6,804 bases of DNA from an uncultured Actinomycetes bacterium (GCA_903941145.1 CAJANQ010000088.1:1-6804); one strand, 5' to 3'. Counted from the first letter of the stretch, positions 1-5,832 are shown. Numbers and translations are program-made. Notes: generated by a model from the sequence alone, not told the origin.

Positions 1-450
1 GTAGACGTCGCGCTCCAGGGACTGCCGGTCAAAACCGAGGCCCGTCGGCGCGTTCCCCTGTGGGTCAAGGTCGACGACCAGTACCCGGTGGCCAAGGTCG
101 GCCAGGAACGCAGACAGGTTGATACTGGTGGTGGTCTTGCCGACGCCACCCTTCTGCGACGCCACTGCAATGATCCGGGGGAGTGGCGGAACCGGTCGGC
201 CGGTCTGCTCGGGCTCGACACTCACGGCGGGCGAGAGCACAGCCGCGGCGTCCTCGTCGGACATCTCGTCGGGATCGGCGTCGAGCTCCTCCTCGGTCAG
301 CTCGACCACCTCGGTCGACGGCTCGGAAGGCTCAACCACTGCTGGGGCCGGGACCACGTACTGCCCTCCCGGGAACGGCCTGTCGACCCTGCCCTCGGAC
401 GCCGTCGGTTCGGCGAGATCAGGGGATTCGGACGAGTTCTCGTCGGACAT
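1..450 (-). CDS. parA: Chromosome-partitioning ATPase ParA (Soj family), N-terminal part, cut by window edge
   Basis: ParA is a deviant-Walker-A ATPase that works with ParB bound at parS to move newly replicated origins apart over the nucleoid. The 150 codons present show the deviant P-loop KGGVGKTT at residues 100-107, with signature lysine K100 and catalytic K105. The Walker A' stretch VLVVDLDPQGN lies at about 123-133. It is followed by NAPTG where many relatives have NATTG or NASTG. Residues 1-92 are a long acidic, Pro/Ser/Glu-rich, probably disordered extension ahead of the conserved start (PRIIAVASQKGG). The ATG at 448-450 is chosen because the frame gives MSDENSSES and no later start fits better. 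M63 is an alternative that would shorten the tail, and the Shine-Dalgarno sequence is weak (GAAGG, rather far upstream). The gene lies 135 bp after rsmG with a parS-like site in the gap. The C-terminal half, and probably parB, lie beyond the left edge. Confidence 0.95.
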   Translation of the reverse strand, partial: MSDENSSESPDLAEPTASEGRVDRPFPGGQYVVPAPAVVEPSEPSTEVVELTEEELDADPDEMSDEDAAAVLSPAVSVEPEQTGRPVPPLPRIIAVASQKGGVGKTTTSINLSAFLADLGHRVLVVDLDPQGNAPTGLGFDRQSLERDVY

Positions 451-552
451 CCGGTACTGGACCCTTCGTCGGCGGTGAACAACGGTCCTGGCCGAAGGCC
501 CGGGCACGTCGGGGACCATCCTTCCCCCCAGGTCCTGTCCGGTCAAGCCGGA

Positions 553-568
553 TGTTCCACGTGGAACA
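553..568. promoter_or_regulatory. parS: parS-like centromere site 1 (rsmG-parA intergenic)
   Basis: TGTTCCACGTGGAACA is a perfect 16-bp palindrome. It matches the bacterial ParB-binding consensus TGTTTCACGTGAAACA except for one symmetric change, T to C at position 4 and A to G at position 13. It lies between the rsmG stop and the parA start, where parS sites are commonly found. An identical copy is at 1109-1124. ParB (CTP-dependent clamp) binding is inferred from family knowledge. Because the gap also has to hold any parA promoter, ParB bound here might influence parA transcription. A weak TTGACC element reading toward parA follows the site, but its -10 is poor. Confidence 0.9.
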
Positions 569-585
569 CCCGCGTCGCGACGTCG

Positions 586-1245
586 CTACCAGCGGGGTTT
601 CTTGGCCGGAACCCCGTCACGACGGGGGATCTCCGGGCTACAGAGCTCCGTCTGTCGGAACTCGGCCACCGTCGAGCGGTCGTCCGAGTGACGACCGACC
701 AGTTCCAGTCCGAGCCCGAAGAGCGGTCCGGCCGGCCAGCGGGAGGGATCGTCCTCCGGGGGCTCGGACACCAGCAGCCGTCCGTCGACACGAAGAAAAC
801 CGGTCGAGCACTCGGCGGTAGCCGCCGGCGGACCGAAGGACCGCGCAGTGACCACGTCGAACTGGCCCCTCAGATCAGGCCGGCGGGCCAGGACCTCTGC
901 CCGGCCGTGCTGGACCGAGACCTGGTCGGTCAGTCCCATGAGGTGGACCGACTCAGCCAGGAAGTCACACCGCTTGGCCATGGCGTCCAGCAGCACAACC
1001 TCCAGCTCCGGCCGGGCCACGGCCACGACCAGACCTGGCACCCCGCCGCCGCTCCCGAGGTCCAACAGCTGTCCCCGCTCAGGGGACAACGACACCGTCA
1101 TGAGCGCATGTTCCACGTGGAACACAGAAGGTCCTGGCCCCAGGAAACCCAGTTCCCGGCTGTGCTCGAGCACCTGCTCAAGCGCCGCCGCACGCGACTC
1201 GGGCACCCCGTAGGGGTGCCCGAGCAAAGAGAAGACCGAGGTCAT
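586..1245 (-). CDS. rsmG: 16S rRNA (guanine527-N7)-methyltransferase RsmG (GidB)
   Basis: RsmG uses S-adenosylmethionine to methylate N7 of G527 in 16S rRNA; its loss in other bacteria gives low-level streptomycin resistance. The 219-residue product has the expected length. It shows the family entry ELGFLGPGP (31-39), SAM motif I LLDLGSGGGVPGL (60-72), the acidic motif II region VVLLDAMAKRCDFL (83-96), the VVTARSFGPP motif (131-140) and the usual C-terminal ending PRRDGVPAKKPRW. The ATG at 1243-1245 is chosen for length and because it follows jag by 31 nt. I see no clear Shine-Dalgarno sequence. A GTG at codon 14 is a less likely alternative. Codons 41-46 (VFHVEH) are encoded by a parS-like palindrome, and codons 8-16 by a 12-bp perfect hairpin. 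The gene probably belongs to the rpmH-jag operon, with parA perhaps transcribed separately. Confidence 0.95.
   Translation of the reverse strand: MTSVFSLLGHPYGVPESRAAALEQVLEHSRELGFLGPGPSVFHVEHALMTVSLSPERGQLLDLGSGGGVPGLVVAVARPELEVVLLDAMAKRCDFLAESVHLMGLTDQVSVQHGRAEVLARRPDLRGQFDVVTARSFGPPAATAECSTGFLRVDGRLLVSEPPEDDPSRWPAGPLFGLGLELVGRHSDDRSTVAEFRQTELCSPEIPRRDGVPAKKPRW
1109..1124. promoter_or_regulatory. parS: parS-like centromere site 2, inside rsmG
   Basis: This is a second exact copy of the 16-bp palindrome TGTTCCACGTGGAACA, 556 bp from the first. It is embedded in the rsmG reading frame and encodes most of V41-H46 (VFHVEH). Two identical perfect 16-mers this close to parA are far beyond chance. 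parS sites inside gidB/rsmG are known in other bacteria. The sequence therefore serves both a protein and, by inference, a ParB-binding site. Confidence 0.9.
1198..1224. repeat. 12-bp perfect inverted repeat (hairpin) in the 5' coding region of rsmG
   Basis: Bases 1198-1209 (CTCGGGCACCCC) pair perfectly with 1213-1224 around a 3-nt loop. In the rsmG mRNA this would be a very stable GC-rich hairpin over codons 8-16 (GHPYGVPES region), beginning about 20 nt after the start codon. No U-run follows in either direction, so a simple intrinsic terminator is unlikely. It could slow translation initiation, act as an attenuator or processing site, or bind a protein as DNA. The function is unknown. Confidence 0.85.
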
Positions 1246-1276
1246 GAGTTGAGGACCAGGTCCGGATCGAGGGCCG

Positions 1277-2128
1277 TCAGGCCGGCTTGAGCACCACCCG
1301 GCGGCGAGGATCCTCGCCCTCCGAACCGGAGACCACGCCGTCGAGGTCGCCCACAGTGTCGTGAACCACCTTGCGGTCAGCACTGGACATGACCTCGAAC
1401 ACCACGGTGTCACCAGTCTCGACGACCTTCTTGGCGGCGTCAGCCACAAACTGCTCGAGGGCAGCCCGGCGACGGGCGCGGACGCCGTCGACGTCCACGA
1501 CCACCCGGCCGTACTCACGACCGTCGGCCTGGCGCTGCACGGCGTTACGGGTGAGCTCCTGGAGAGCGTCAAGGGTGTTGAGGCCCGGACCGATGAGAAG
1601 TCCCAGACCCTCACCCTGAACTCCAACGTTCAAGAAGTCGTCCTCGTCAAGGTTCGCGGTGACCTCACCGGTCAGTCCGAAGCTCGTGACGAGGCCCGAC
1701 AGAAACACGGACGCCACCTTGCACTGCTCATCAGCGTCCATGGGCGGGCGCTCCTCTCTTGGCTGCGACTCCCGCTTGGGAGAGTCGCCTTGTGACTTGG
1801 GACGGGAACCCTGGGATCCCCCGGCGTTCACACCGTCGCGCTGGTCCGAGCGGCCGTTGGACCGCTGGCCGTCGCGCTGGTTGGACCGACCCTCGCCCTC
1901 GCCCTTGCCCTTGCTGCGGCCACCGCGACGGCGATCGTTCTTCGGGCGGGGGGACTTGGGAGCGATCCGGGCGCGAACTCGCGCCTCGCCTCGAACACGG
2001 CCAAAGAGACCCGTCTTGGGCTCCTCGACCACCTCGAACTCTGCGTCCTGGTGGTCCACACCGAGCTGGTCGAGCGCCAGATCCTTGGCTTCCTCGACGG
2101 TCTTACCTGTTGTTTCGACCCATTCCAT
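1277..2128 (-). CDS. jag: Jag/KhpB RNA-binding protein (Jag_N, KH, R3H domains)
   Basis: KhpB/Jag (also called EloR) is a cytoplasmic RNA-binding protein encoded beside yidC. In Gram-positive bacteria it pairs with KhpA and affects cell elongation and RNA regulation. The 283-residue product has a Jag_N domain at about 1-55 (TGLFGRVRGEARVRARI). A hydrophilic, Arg/Gly/Asp/Ser-rich and probably disordered linker spans about 58-128. The KH domain is at about 130-205 and the R3H domain at about 207-283. The R3H residues R252 and H256 are present in SSADRKVVHD, followed by SEGEDPRRRVVLKP. The KH loop is odd: residues 180-183 read GPGL where the family has GxxG (often GPRG or GKRG). The ATG lies 3 nt after the yidC stop, and an AGAAGGG ribosome-binding site sits 7 nt upstream inside the yidC end. 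Identification is firm; the role in this organism is inferred. Confidence 0.93.
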   Translation of the reverse strand: MEWVETTGKTVEEAKDLALDQLGVDHQDAEFEVVEEPKTGLFGRVRGEARVRARIAPKSPRPKNDRRRGGRSKGKGEGEGRSNQRDGQRSNGRSDQRDGVNAGGSQGSRPKSQGDSPKRESQPREERPPMDADEQCKVASVFLSGLVTSFGLTGEVTANLDEDDFLNVGVQGEGLGLLIGPGLNTLDALQELTRNAVQRQADGREYGRVVVDVDGVRARRRAALEQFVADAAKKVVETGDTVVFEVMSSADRKVVHDTVGDLDGVVSGSEGEDPRRRVVLKPA

Positions 2129-2131
2129 GGG

Positions 2132-3259
2132 TTATCCCTTCTTCTGGTTGTCGGTGCCGCCTCGCGGCTCACCGGACTTACGGCCGCCTGAACTGCCCGA
2201 GGGCCGCGGCTTCGATGACGCCCCACCGCTCTTCTTCGAGTGGGCGGCCTGGCTTTTCGCGCTCTTGCCGGGACCACGGCTAGGGGCCTGCTTGGGGCTT
2301 GCCTTCTTGCCGGTGGAACCGTTCGAGCTCGACTTGGACGGGAGCGCCTTCTTGCTCCCGGACTGGTCCTTCGACCCGCCCTTGTTGACCTTCTTGGACT
2401 CCGTGGCGGTGGTCTCGATCACACCGTCCTCGTGATCGTCCCGGTACAGGCTCCTGGTGATGTAGGCGTTGGTGCCGATCCGGCAAAGGTTCTGCGTGCA
2501 CCAGTAGAGGGCCAGGCCGGCAGGGAACCCGAAGGAGAACACCGGCAGGAAGAACGGCATCGCCTTCATGATCGCCTGCTGCTGCGGGTTCGCGTTGCCC
2601 GACGTGTTCCGGGACTGGAGCTGCTTGTTCTGGTAGATGCCGGTGACCAGCATGATCAGCAGGAGCACGAAGTACGGGATGGTCAGCAGCAGACCGGTCT
2701 TCAGGACCTGGCTGGCCGACAGCGAGAGGTCCATGCCCAGGAACCCCATTCGATACGTCTTCGAGAGCGCCTGGTAGAGCTCGGTGCTCGGGTTCAGGTG
2801 CACGGGCCTGAAGTCCTGCTTCGTAGCGATCCAGGGCGTGAGCTTCTCGTCGAGCGAACTCTGGGCAATGACGTGGCCGGCGCCGCTCCCGAGACCGCCC
2901 AGGCGGGCCGTAAGGCCACGCAACAGCTGGTACATCACGATGAACACCGGCATCTGCACCACCACAGGGAGACAACCACCGAGCGGGTTGATCTGGTTCT
3001 CCTTGTAGAACTCCATGAGCGCAGCGTTCTGCTTCTCGCGGTCGTCCTTGTACATCGACTGGATGCGCTTCATCTCGGGCTGGAGCCGCTGCATCTGCAG
3101 CATCGACTTGGTGCTCTTGATGGTAAGTGGGGTGATCACGGTCATCACTAGGACCGTGAGCAGCATGATCGAAACGCCGTACTTCAGGTTGTTGAAGGGA
3201 ACGATCGTGTAGAAGAAGTTGAGGATCGCCCCCAGGAAGTCGAAGAAGCCTTCAAACAT
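2132..3259 (-). CDS. yidC: Membrane protein insertase YidC/Oxa1/SpoIIIJ family
   Basis: YidC inserts and folds membrane proteins, alone or with SecYEG, in the cytoplasmic membrane. The 375-residue product is the short Gram-positive type, with no large periplasmic domain and no lipobox. Its N-terminus is hydrophobic (FFDFLGAILNFFYTIV). Predicted membrane segments lie at about 26-46, 94-116, 186-208 and 236-256. A charged cytoplasmic hairpin spans about 48-90 (KSTKSMLQMQRLQPEMKRIQ). Family motifs INPLGGCLPVVVQMPVF (90-106) and the terminal-helix motif GLALYWCTQN (248-257) are present. The tail, about 285-375, is Lys/Ser/Gly-rich and basic, as expected for ribosome or RNA contact. The groove arginine of SpoIIIJ (R73) aligns with M39 here. 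Translation should be strong: AAGGAGG lies 5 nt before the ATG. The start overlaps the yidD stop by one base (TGATG). Confidence 0.96.
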   Translation of the reverse strand: MFEGFFDFLGAILNFFYTIVPFNNLKYGVSIMLLTVLVMTVITPLTIKSTKSMLQMQRLQPEMKRIQSMYKDDREKQNAALMEFYKENQINPLGGCLPVVVQMPVFIVMYQLLRGLTARLGGLGSGAGHVIAQSSLDEKLTPWIATKQDFRPVHLNPSTELYQALSKTYRMGFLGMDLSLSASQVLKTGLLLTIPYFVLLLIMLVTGIYQNKQLQSRNTSGNANPQQQAIMKAMPFFLPVFSFGFPAGLALYWCTQNLCRIGTNAYITRSLYRDDHEDGVIETTATESKKVNKGGSKDQSGSKKALPSKSSSNGSTGKKASPKQAPSRGPGKSAKSQAAHSKKSGGASSKPRPSGSSGGRKSGEPRGGTDNQKKG

Positions 3260-3552
3260 CAGTCCCTCCTTGGGTCTGGGACGGGGTCATGGCCGTGGGA
3301 CCCCCAGGGATGGCAACGGGCCAATCGGCGGGTAGCAAGCCACGAGCCCCGCACCGCTCCGTGAACCTGGACCGCCTCGATCGCATAGGTCGAGCAGCTC
3401 GGGACGTAGCGGCAGGGGGAGGGTTTCCCCCCGGCAGCGTGCTGGTAGAGCGTGATCAGCTTGACCACACCACGAGCCGGCGCCGACGGTGACACCGACA
3501 CAGTGCCCGACGTCGTGGCTACTTCGACCTCGCGGTCCGCCGTCATGGTCAT
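3259..3552 (-). CDS. yidD: Membrane protein insertion efficiency factor YidD
   Basis: YidD is a small membrane-associated protein that assists YidC-dependent insertion; its mechanism is not well understood. The core, residues 30-93, carries the family hallmarks: KLITLYQ (31-37), SPCRYVPSCSTYAIEAVQVHG (45-65, with the paired cysteines C47 and C53), GSWLATRRLARCHPW (69-83, with C80) and HDPVPD (88-93). The N-terminal 29 residues are a non-conserved Thr/Ser/Val/Ala-rich leader. The ATG at 3550-3552 shares ATGA with the rnpA stop, which favours translational coupling; no Shine-Dalgarno site is visible. A GTG at codon 29 would give a product closer to the usual 70-85 residues and cannot be excluded. 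The 3' end overlaps the yidC ATG by one base. Confidence 0.93.
   Translation of the reverse strand: MTMTADREVEVATTSGTVSVSPSAPARGVVKLITLYQHAAGGKPSPCRYVPSCSTYAIEAVQVHGAVRGSWLATRRLARCHPWGSHGHDPVPDPRRD
3265..3271 (-). promoter_or_regulatory. Strong Shine-Dalgarno site for yidC
   Basis: The minus strand reads AAGGAGG, a full anti-16S match, 5 nt before the yidC ATG and inside the last yidD codons. It is the best ribosome-binding site in the minus-strand operon. It suggests YidC is made at a higher rate than its upstream neighbours rnpA and yidD, which have no visible site of their own. Confidence 0.85.
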
Positions 3553-3884
3553 GCCGCGCCGTTCGCACGCTGGACAGCGGTCAGAACGTGACCACGCAAA
3601 GTGGTGAACCTGATCTGCGTACAGTCACCACGGGTAGTGAAAAGGTACGAACCGACAGGAAGTTCGCCACTCTGCGTCAGATCGCGGCAGATTTCCCGAA
3701 GCCGGCGGCGGACGCGGTTACGCGTGACGGCAGAGCCCACCCGGCGGGGTAGGGCAAAGGCGACGGCAGCTCGGTCGGCCGACGGTCGTTCCATCACGAC
3801 CACTGCAACGGGGCCGCTGGCCCCTCGACATCGGCTCGACCGCAGTGCTCGGAAGTCAGCACGGTCGGTGATCGCGTCGATCAA
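3549..3884 (-). CDS. rnpA: Ribonuclease P protein component RnpA (TTG start)
   Basis: RnpA is the basic protein subunit of RNase P. It helps the catalytic RNA bind precursor tRNA and cut off the 5' leader. The 111-residue product opens LIDAITDRADFRALRSS, equivalent to the family start with D-R-x-x-F. It continues AVAFALPRRVGSAVTRNRVRRRLREICRDL, which contains the RNR signature (TRNRVRRRLRE), and ends in the expected TTLRGHVLTAVQRA region. The start is TTG at 3882-3884, sharing TTGA with the rpmH stop. No ATG or GTG downstream would keep the conserved N-terminal strand. The frame is open far upstream across rpmH, but those residues are low-complexity and look like a shadow of rpmH. No Shine-Dalgarno site is seen, so coupling to rpmH is likely. 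Its length is normal for the family. Confidence 0.92.
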   Translation of the reverse strand: MIDAITDRADFRALRSSRCRGASGPVAVVVMERPSADRAAVAFALPRRVGSAVTRNRVRRRLREICRDLTQSGELPVGSYLFTTRGDCTQIRFTTLRGHVLTAVQRANGAA

Positions 3885-4015
3885 GCAGACAGACGGTGGC
3901 GACCGCGGCGACGGCGTGACTTGATGATCGAGCGACCGGCGCGGTCCGACATGCGATGACGGAAGCCGTGCTTGCGGGCTCGACGACGGGTGTTGGGCTG
4001 ATAAGTGCGCTTCAC
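3881..4015 (-). CDS. rpmH: 50S ribosomal protein L34
   Basis: L34 is a very small, very basic protein of the large ribosomal subunit. The 44-residue product begins (M)KRTYQPNTRRRARKHGFRHR and ends RRRRGRHRLSA, which is diagnostic. The start is GTG at 4013-4015, with AGGAG 5 nt upstream (4021-4025 on the minus strand). It is the first gene of the leftward operon and faces dnaA across a 397-bp divergent control region. This rpmH-dnaA divergence is one of the most conserved arrangements at bacterial origins. Confidence 0.97.
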   Translation of the reverse strand: MKRTYQPNTRRRARKHGFRHRMSDRAGRSIIKSRRRRGRHRLSA

Positions 4016-4132
4016 TGTGACTCCTGGTGCGTGATGCGGAACCGGTCACGACCGGTGCTGCCGCCAGTGGTCGGCCTTCGGAGCCTCGAATACCACCCGC
4101 CAAAATGGCGTAGCGCGACAACGCAGTGGCCC

Positions 4133-4162
4133 ACCCTAGGAGGCGGGATGCCCTCGCGCCAA
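4133..4162 (-). promoter_or_regulatory. Candidate rpmH operon promoter
   Basis: On the minus strand TTGGCG (4157-4162) and TAGGGT (4133-4138) are separated by 18 bp. This fits the loose actinobacterial TTGnnn / TAnnnT pattern. It would give a leader of roughly 110 nt before the rpmH GTG. This was judged by eye, and other placements are possible. Confidence 0.35.
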
Positions 4163-4233
4163 ACATCGGTACGACCCAGCTTCGGGGACCGCACCCCGTG
4201 TTGGGAGTTCGGTCAGCCCAGCCTGTGGAAAAT

Positions 4234-4262
4234 TTGCACCGCCTCAGGACCCTCAGTACGTT
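4234..4262 (+). promoter_or_regulatory. Candidate dnaA promoter
   Basis: TTGCAC (4234-4239) and TACGTT (4257-4262) are separated by exactly 17 bp and fit TTGnnn / TAnnnT. A DnaA box on the opposite strand (TTTTCCACA, 4224-4232) ends 1 bp before the -35, a suitable place for autoregulation. The predicted transcript would have a leader of about 140 nt that contains the other upstream boxes. This rests on visual matching only. Confidence 0.4.
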
Positions 4263-4361
4263 CGTCGGTCCGTCCGGGTGGGGGGTCACCCGATGGGCGC
4301 ACGGATTTGGCGTGTGGATCCCACTGGGCCGACAACCCAGTCATCACAAGGGTTCTAGCGG

Positions 4362-4394
4362 TTTTCCACAGATTGTGGAACCGTCTGTGGACCG
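4362..4394. promoter_or_regulatory. Upstream DnaA-box cluster with 7-bp inverted repeat
   Basis: There are three boxes with the core TCCACA in 33 bp: TTTTCCACA (4362-4370, plus), GGTTCCACA (4374-4382, minus) and CGGTCCACA (4386-4394, minus). The first two face each other as TTCCACA-GAT-TGTGGAA (4364-4380), a 7-bp perfect inverted repeat with a 3-bp spacer. Further boxes lie at 4224-4232 (TTTTCCACA, minus) and 4313-4321 (GGATCCACA, minus). None is a perfect TTATCCACA. The cluster ends 18 bp before the dnaA start, so it could act on transcription, as a DnaA-binding part of the origin, or as an mRNA hairpin. Confidence 0.65.
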
Positions 4395-4412
4395 GCTGAA
4401 GGAAGGCAACAC

Positions 4413-5780
4413 GTGCAGCAGGACGGACTGGCGATCTGGAGCCAGGCAGCAGAGATTCTGGCCAACCAGGTCAGCGACACCGTCTGGGCCTCGACGTTCC
4501 AGGACGTGGTGTTCAGAGACCTCACCGACGACCTGCTCACCATCAGCGCGCCCAGCCAGATGATCCGTCAGCGCATCGAACAGCGCTATCTGGGACTTGT
4601 CGAGGCCGCCGTTGCGGATGCCGGCTTCCCCGAACTCTCCATGGCCATCGAGGTAGATGTGGACCACGGGGAGCAGTTCGACCCCGTTCAGGTGCCTGCG
4701 ACGGCGCCGACCGCGGCCGCACCGACGGTCCAGAAGTCCGACACCAACACCCGCCGGTACAGCTTCGAGACCTTTGTCATCGGACCCTCCAACCGGTTCG
4801 CACACGCGGCGGCGCTGTCCGTGGCCGAGACGCCGGCCAAGTCCTACAACCCCCTCTTCGTGTACGGCAGCGCTGGTCTGGGCAAGACCCACCTGCTGCA
4901 GGCGATCGCCAACTACGTGACGGAGAACTACCCCGGCTACCGGGTCCGGTACATCTCCACCGAGACGCTGCTGAACGAGTTCGTCGACGCGATCCGCAAG
5001 AACTCCCAGCCGGAGTTCAAGCGTCGCTACCGAGAGATCGACGTCCTCCTGGTCGACGACATCCAGTTCATGGAAGGCAAGGAGCAGCTGCAGGAGGAGT
5101 TCTTCCACACCTTCAACACGCTGTACGAGAACCAGAGCCAGATCGTCCTGAGCTCGGACCGGCCGCCGGACAACATCGCCACCCTGGAGGACCGGCTTCG
5201 CAGCCGGTTCAAGATGGGCCTCATCACGGACATCCAGCCGCCCGACTTCGAGACCCGGCTGGCGATTCTGCGGAAGAAGGGCGAACAGGCAGGGTCGAAG
5301 GTGCCCGACGACGTCCTGGACTTCATCGCGAACAACGTCACCTACAACATCCGGGAGCTCGAGGGCGCGCTCATCCGGGTCGGGGCCTACGCCACGCTCA
5401 ACAACACGAACGTCACCGTGGAGATGGCGAGCGAAATCCTCACCGACACCATCGGGTCCAACAAACCGCGCCAGATCACGCCGGCGCTCATCCTGGAAGA
5501 GACGGCAAAGATGTTCGGCCTCGAGGTCGCTCAGCTGACGTCCAAGAGCAGGACCAGGGACCTCGTCCATGCCCGCCAGATCGGCATGTACGTCTGCCGA
5601 GAGCTGACCGAGCTGTCGTACCCGCAGATTGGCAAGGAGTTCGGAGGCCGGGACCACACCACCGTGATCCACGCCTACGAGAAGGTCTCGACGCTCATGA
5701 AGGAACGTCGAGAGACCTACGAGGACGTGACCGCGCTGATCCAGACGATCAACCGTGGCAACAACGACTCCGGGGGATAA
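4413..5780 (+). CDS. dnaA: Chromosomal replication initiator protein DnaA
   Basis: DnaA binds DnaA boxes as an ATP-bound oligomer, opens oriC and recruits the helicase. The 455-residue product has all four domains. Domain I is about 1-85 (IWSQAAEILANQVSDTVW) and the short linker domain II about 86-113. The AAA+ domain III spans about 114-345 and the DNA-binding domain IV about 350-455. Walker A is GSAGLGKT (152-159), Walker B VLLVDD (211-216), sensor I LSSDRPP (246-252), the arginine finger R265 in RLRSRF, and sensor II R314 in NIRELEGAL. The DnaA signature GGRDHTTVIHAYEKV is at 411-425. The GTG start is set by AAGGAAGG 6 nt upstream and by the family start of domain I. Linker II is much shorter than in Streptomyces. 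DnaA boxes lie on both sides of the gene, suggesting autoregulation. Confidence 0.98.
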   Translation: MQQDGLAIWSQAAEILANQVSDTVWASTFQDVVFRDLTDDLLTISAPSQMIRQRIEQRYLGLVEAAVADAGFPELSMAIEVDVDHGEQFDPVQVPATAPTAAAPTVQKSDTNTRRYSFETFVIGPSNRFAHAAALSVAETPAKSYNPLFVYGSAGLGKTHLLQAIANYVTENYPGYRVRYISTETLLNEFVDAIRKNSQPEFKRRYREIDVLLVDDIQFMEGKEQLQEEFFHTFNTLYENQSQIVLSSDRPPDNIATLEDRLRSRFKMGLITDIQPPDFETRLAILRKKGEQAGSKVPDDVLDFIANNVTYNIRELEGALIRVGAYATLNNTNVTVEMASEILTDTIGSNKPRQITPALILEETAKMFGLEVAQLTSKSRTRDLVHARQIGMYVCRELTELSYPQIGKEFGGRDHTTVIHAYEKVSTLMKERRETYEDVTALIQTINRGNNDSGG

Positions 5781-5816
5781 CCACCACCAGTTCGGTGGAC
5801 AACCTGGGTGTGCGAG

Positions 5817-5832
5817 CGCGGTCGCGACCGCG
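5817..5832. repeat. 16-bp perfect GC palindrome at the left edge of oriC
   Basis: CGCGGTCGCGACCGCG is its own reverse complement over 16 bp with no spacer. It begins 36 bp after the dnaA stop. Its inner TCGCGAC recurs at 5845-5851, 23 bp further on, about two helical turns. A spacerless palindrome makes a poor transcription terminator but a typical site for a dimeric DNA-binding protein. The binding factor is unknown. Confidence 0.8.

Larger units (their letters stand above)
4016..4412. promoter_or_regulatory. Divergent rpmH/dnaA control region, no gene
   Basis: This 397-bp stretch has no convincing protein gene. From left to right it holds the rpmH ribosome-binding site; two ACCGGT hexamers (4041-4046 and 4051-4056); a candidate rpmH promoter; a candidate dnaA promoter; five degenerate DnaA boxes; a short inverted repeat ACTGGG-7 nt-CCCAGT (4323-4341); and the dnaA ribosome-binding site AAGGAAGG (4399-4406), 6 nt before the GTG. 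DnaA boxes next to and downstream of the promoter are consistent with DnaA autoregulation. They may also form the left part of a bipartite origin. Confidence 0.7.

Noticed and set aside
88..1290. 400-codon open frame on the plus strand across parA and rsmG
   Set aside because: It is antisense to two confidently identified genes, crosses the parA-rsmG gap, and is Arg/Gly/His-rich like a shadow translation.
1246..1626. In-frame extension of rsmG upstream to 1626
   Set aside because: It would overlap most of the R3H part of jag, adds about 127 residues with no family match, and gives a length unusual for RsmG.
2240..3151. 303-codon open frame on the plus strand opposite yidC
   Set aside because: It is a Leu/Val/His/Arg-rich shadow of yidC; the minus strand has clear family motifs and a strong ribosome-binding site.
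3885..4289. Extended RnpA starting upstream of, and enclosing, rpmH, as described for Thermus
   Set aside because: The frame is open, but the added residues are Ser/Pro/His-rich shadow sequence of rpmH and of the promoter region. The TTG at 3884 gives the family start. Comparison with relatives would settle it.
4410..4415. CACGTG at the dnaA start codon as a third parS
   Set aside because: Only the central hexamer matches; the flanks required for parS are missing.
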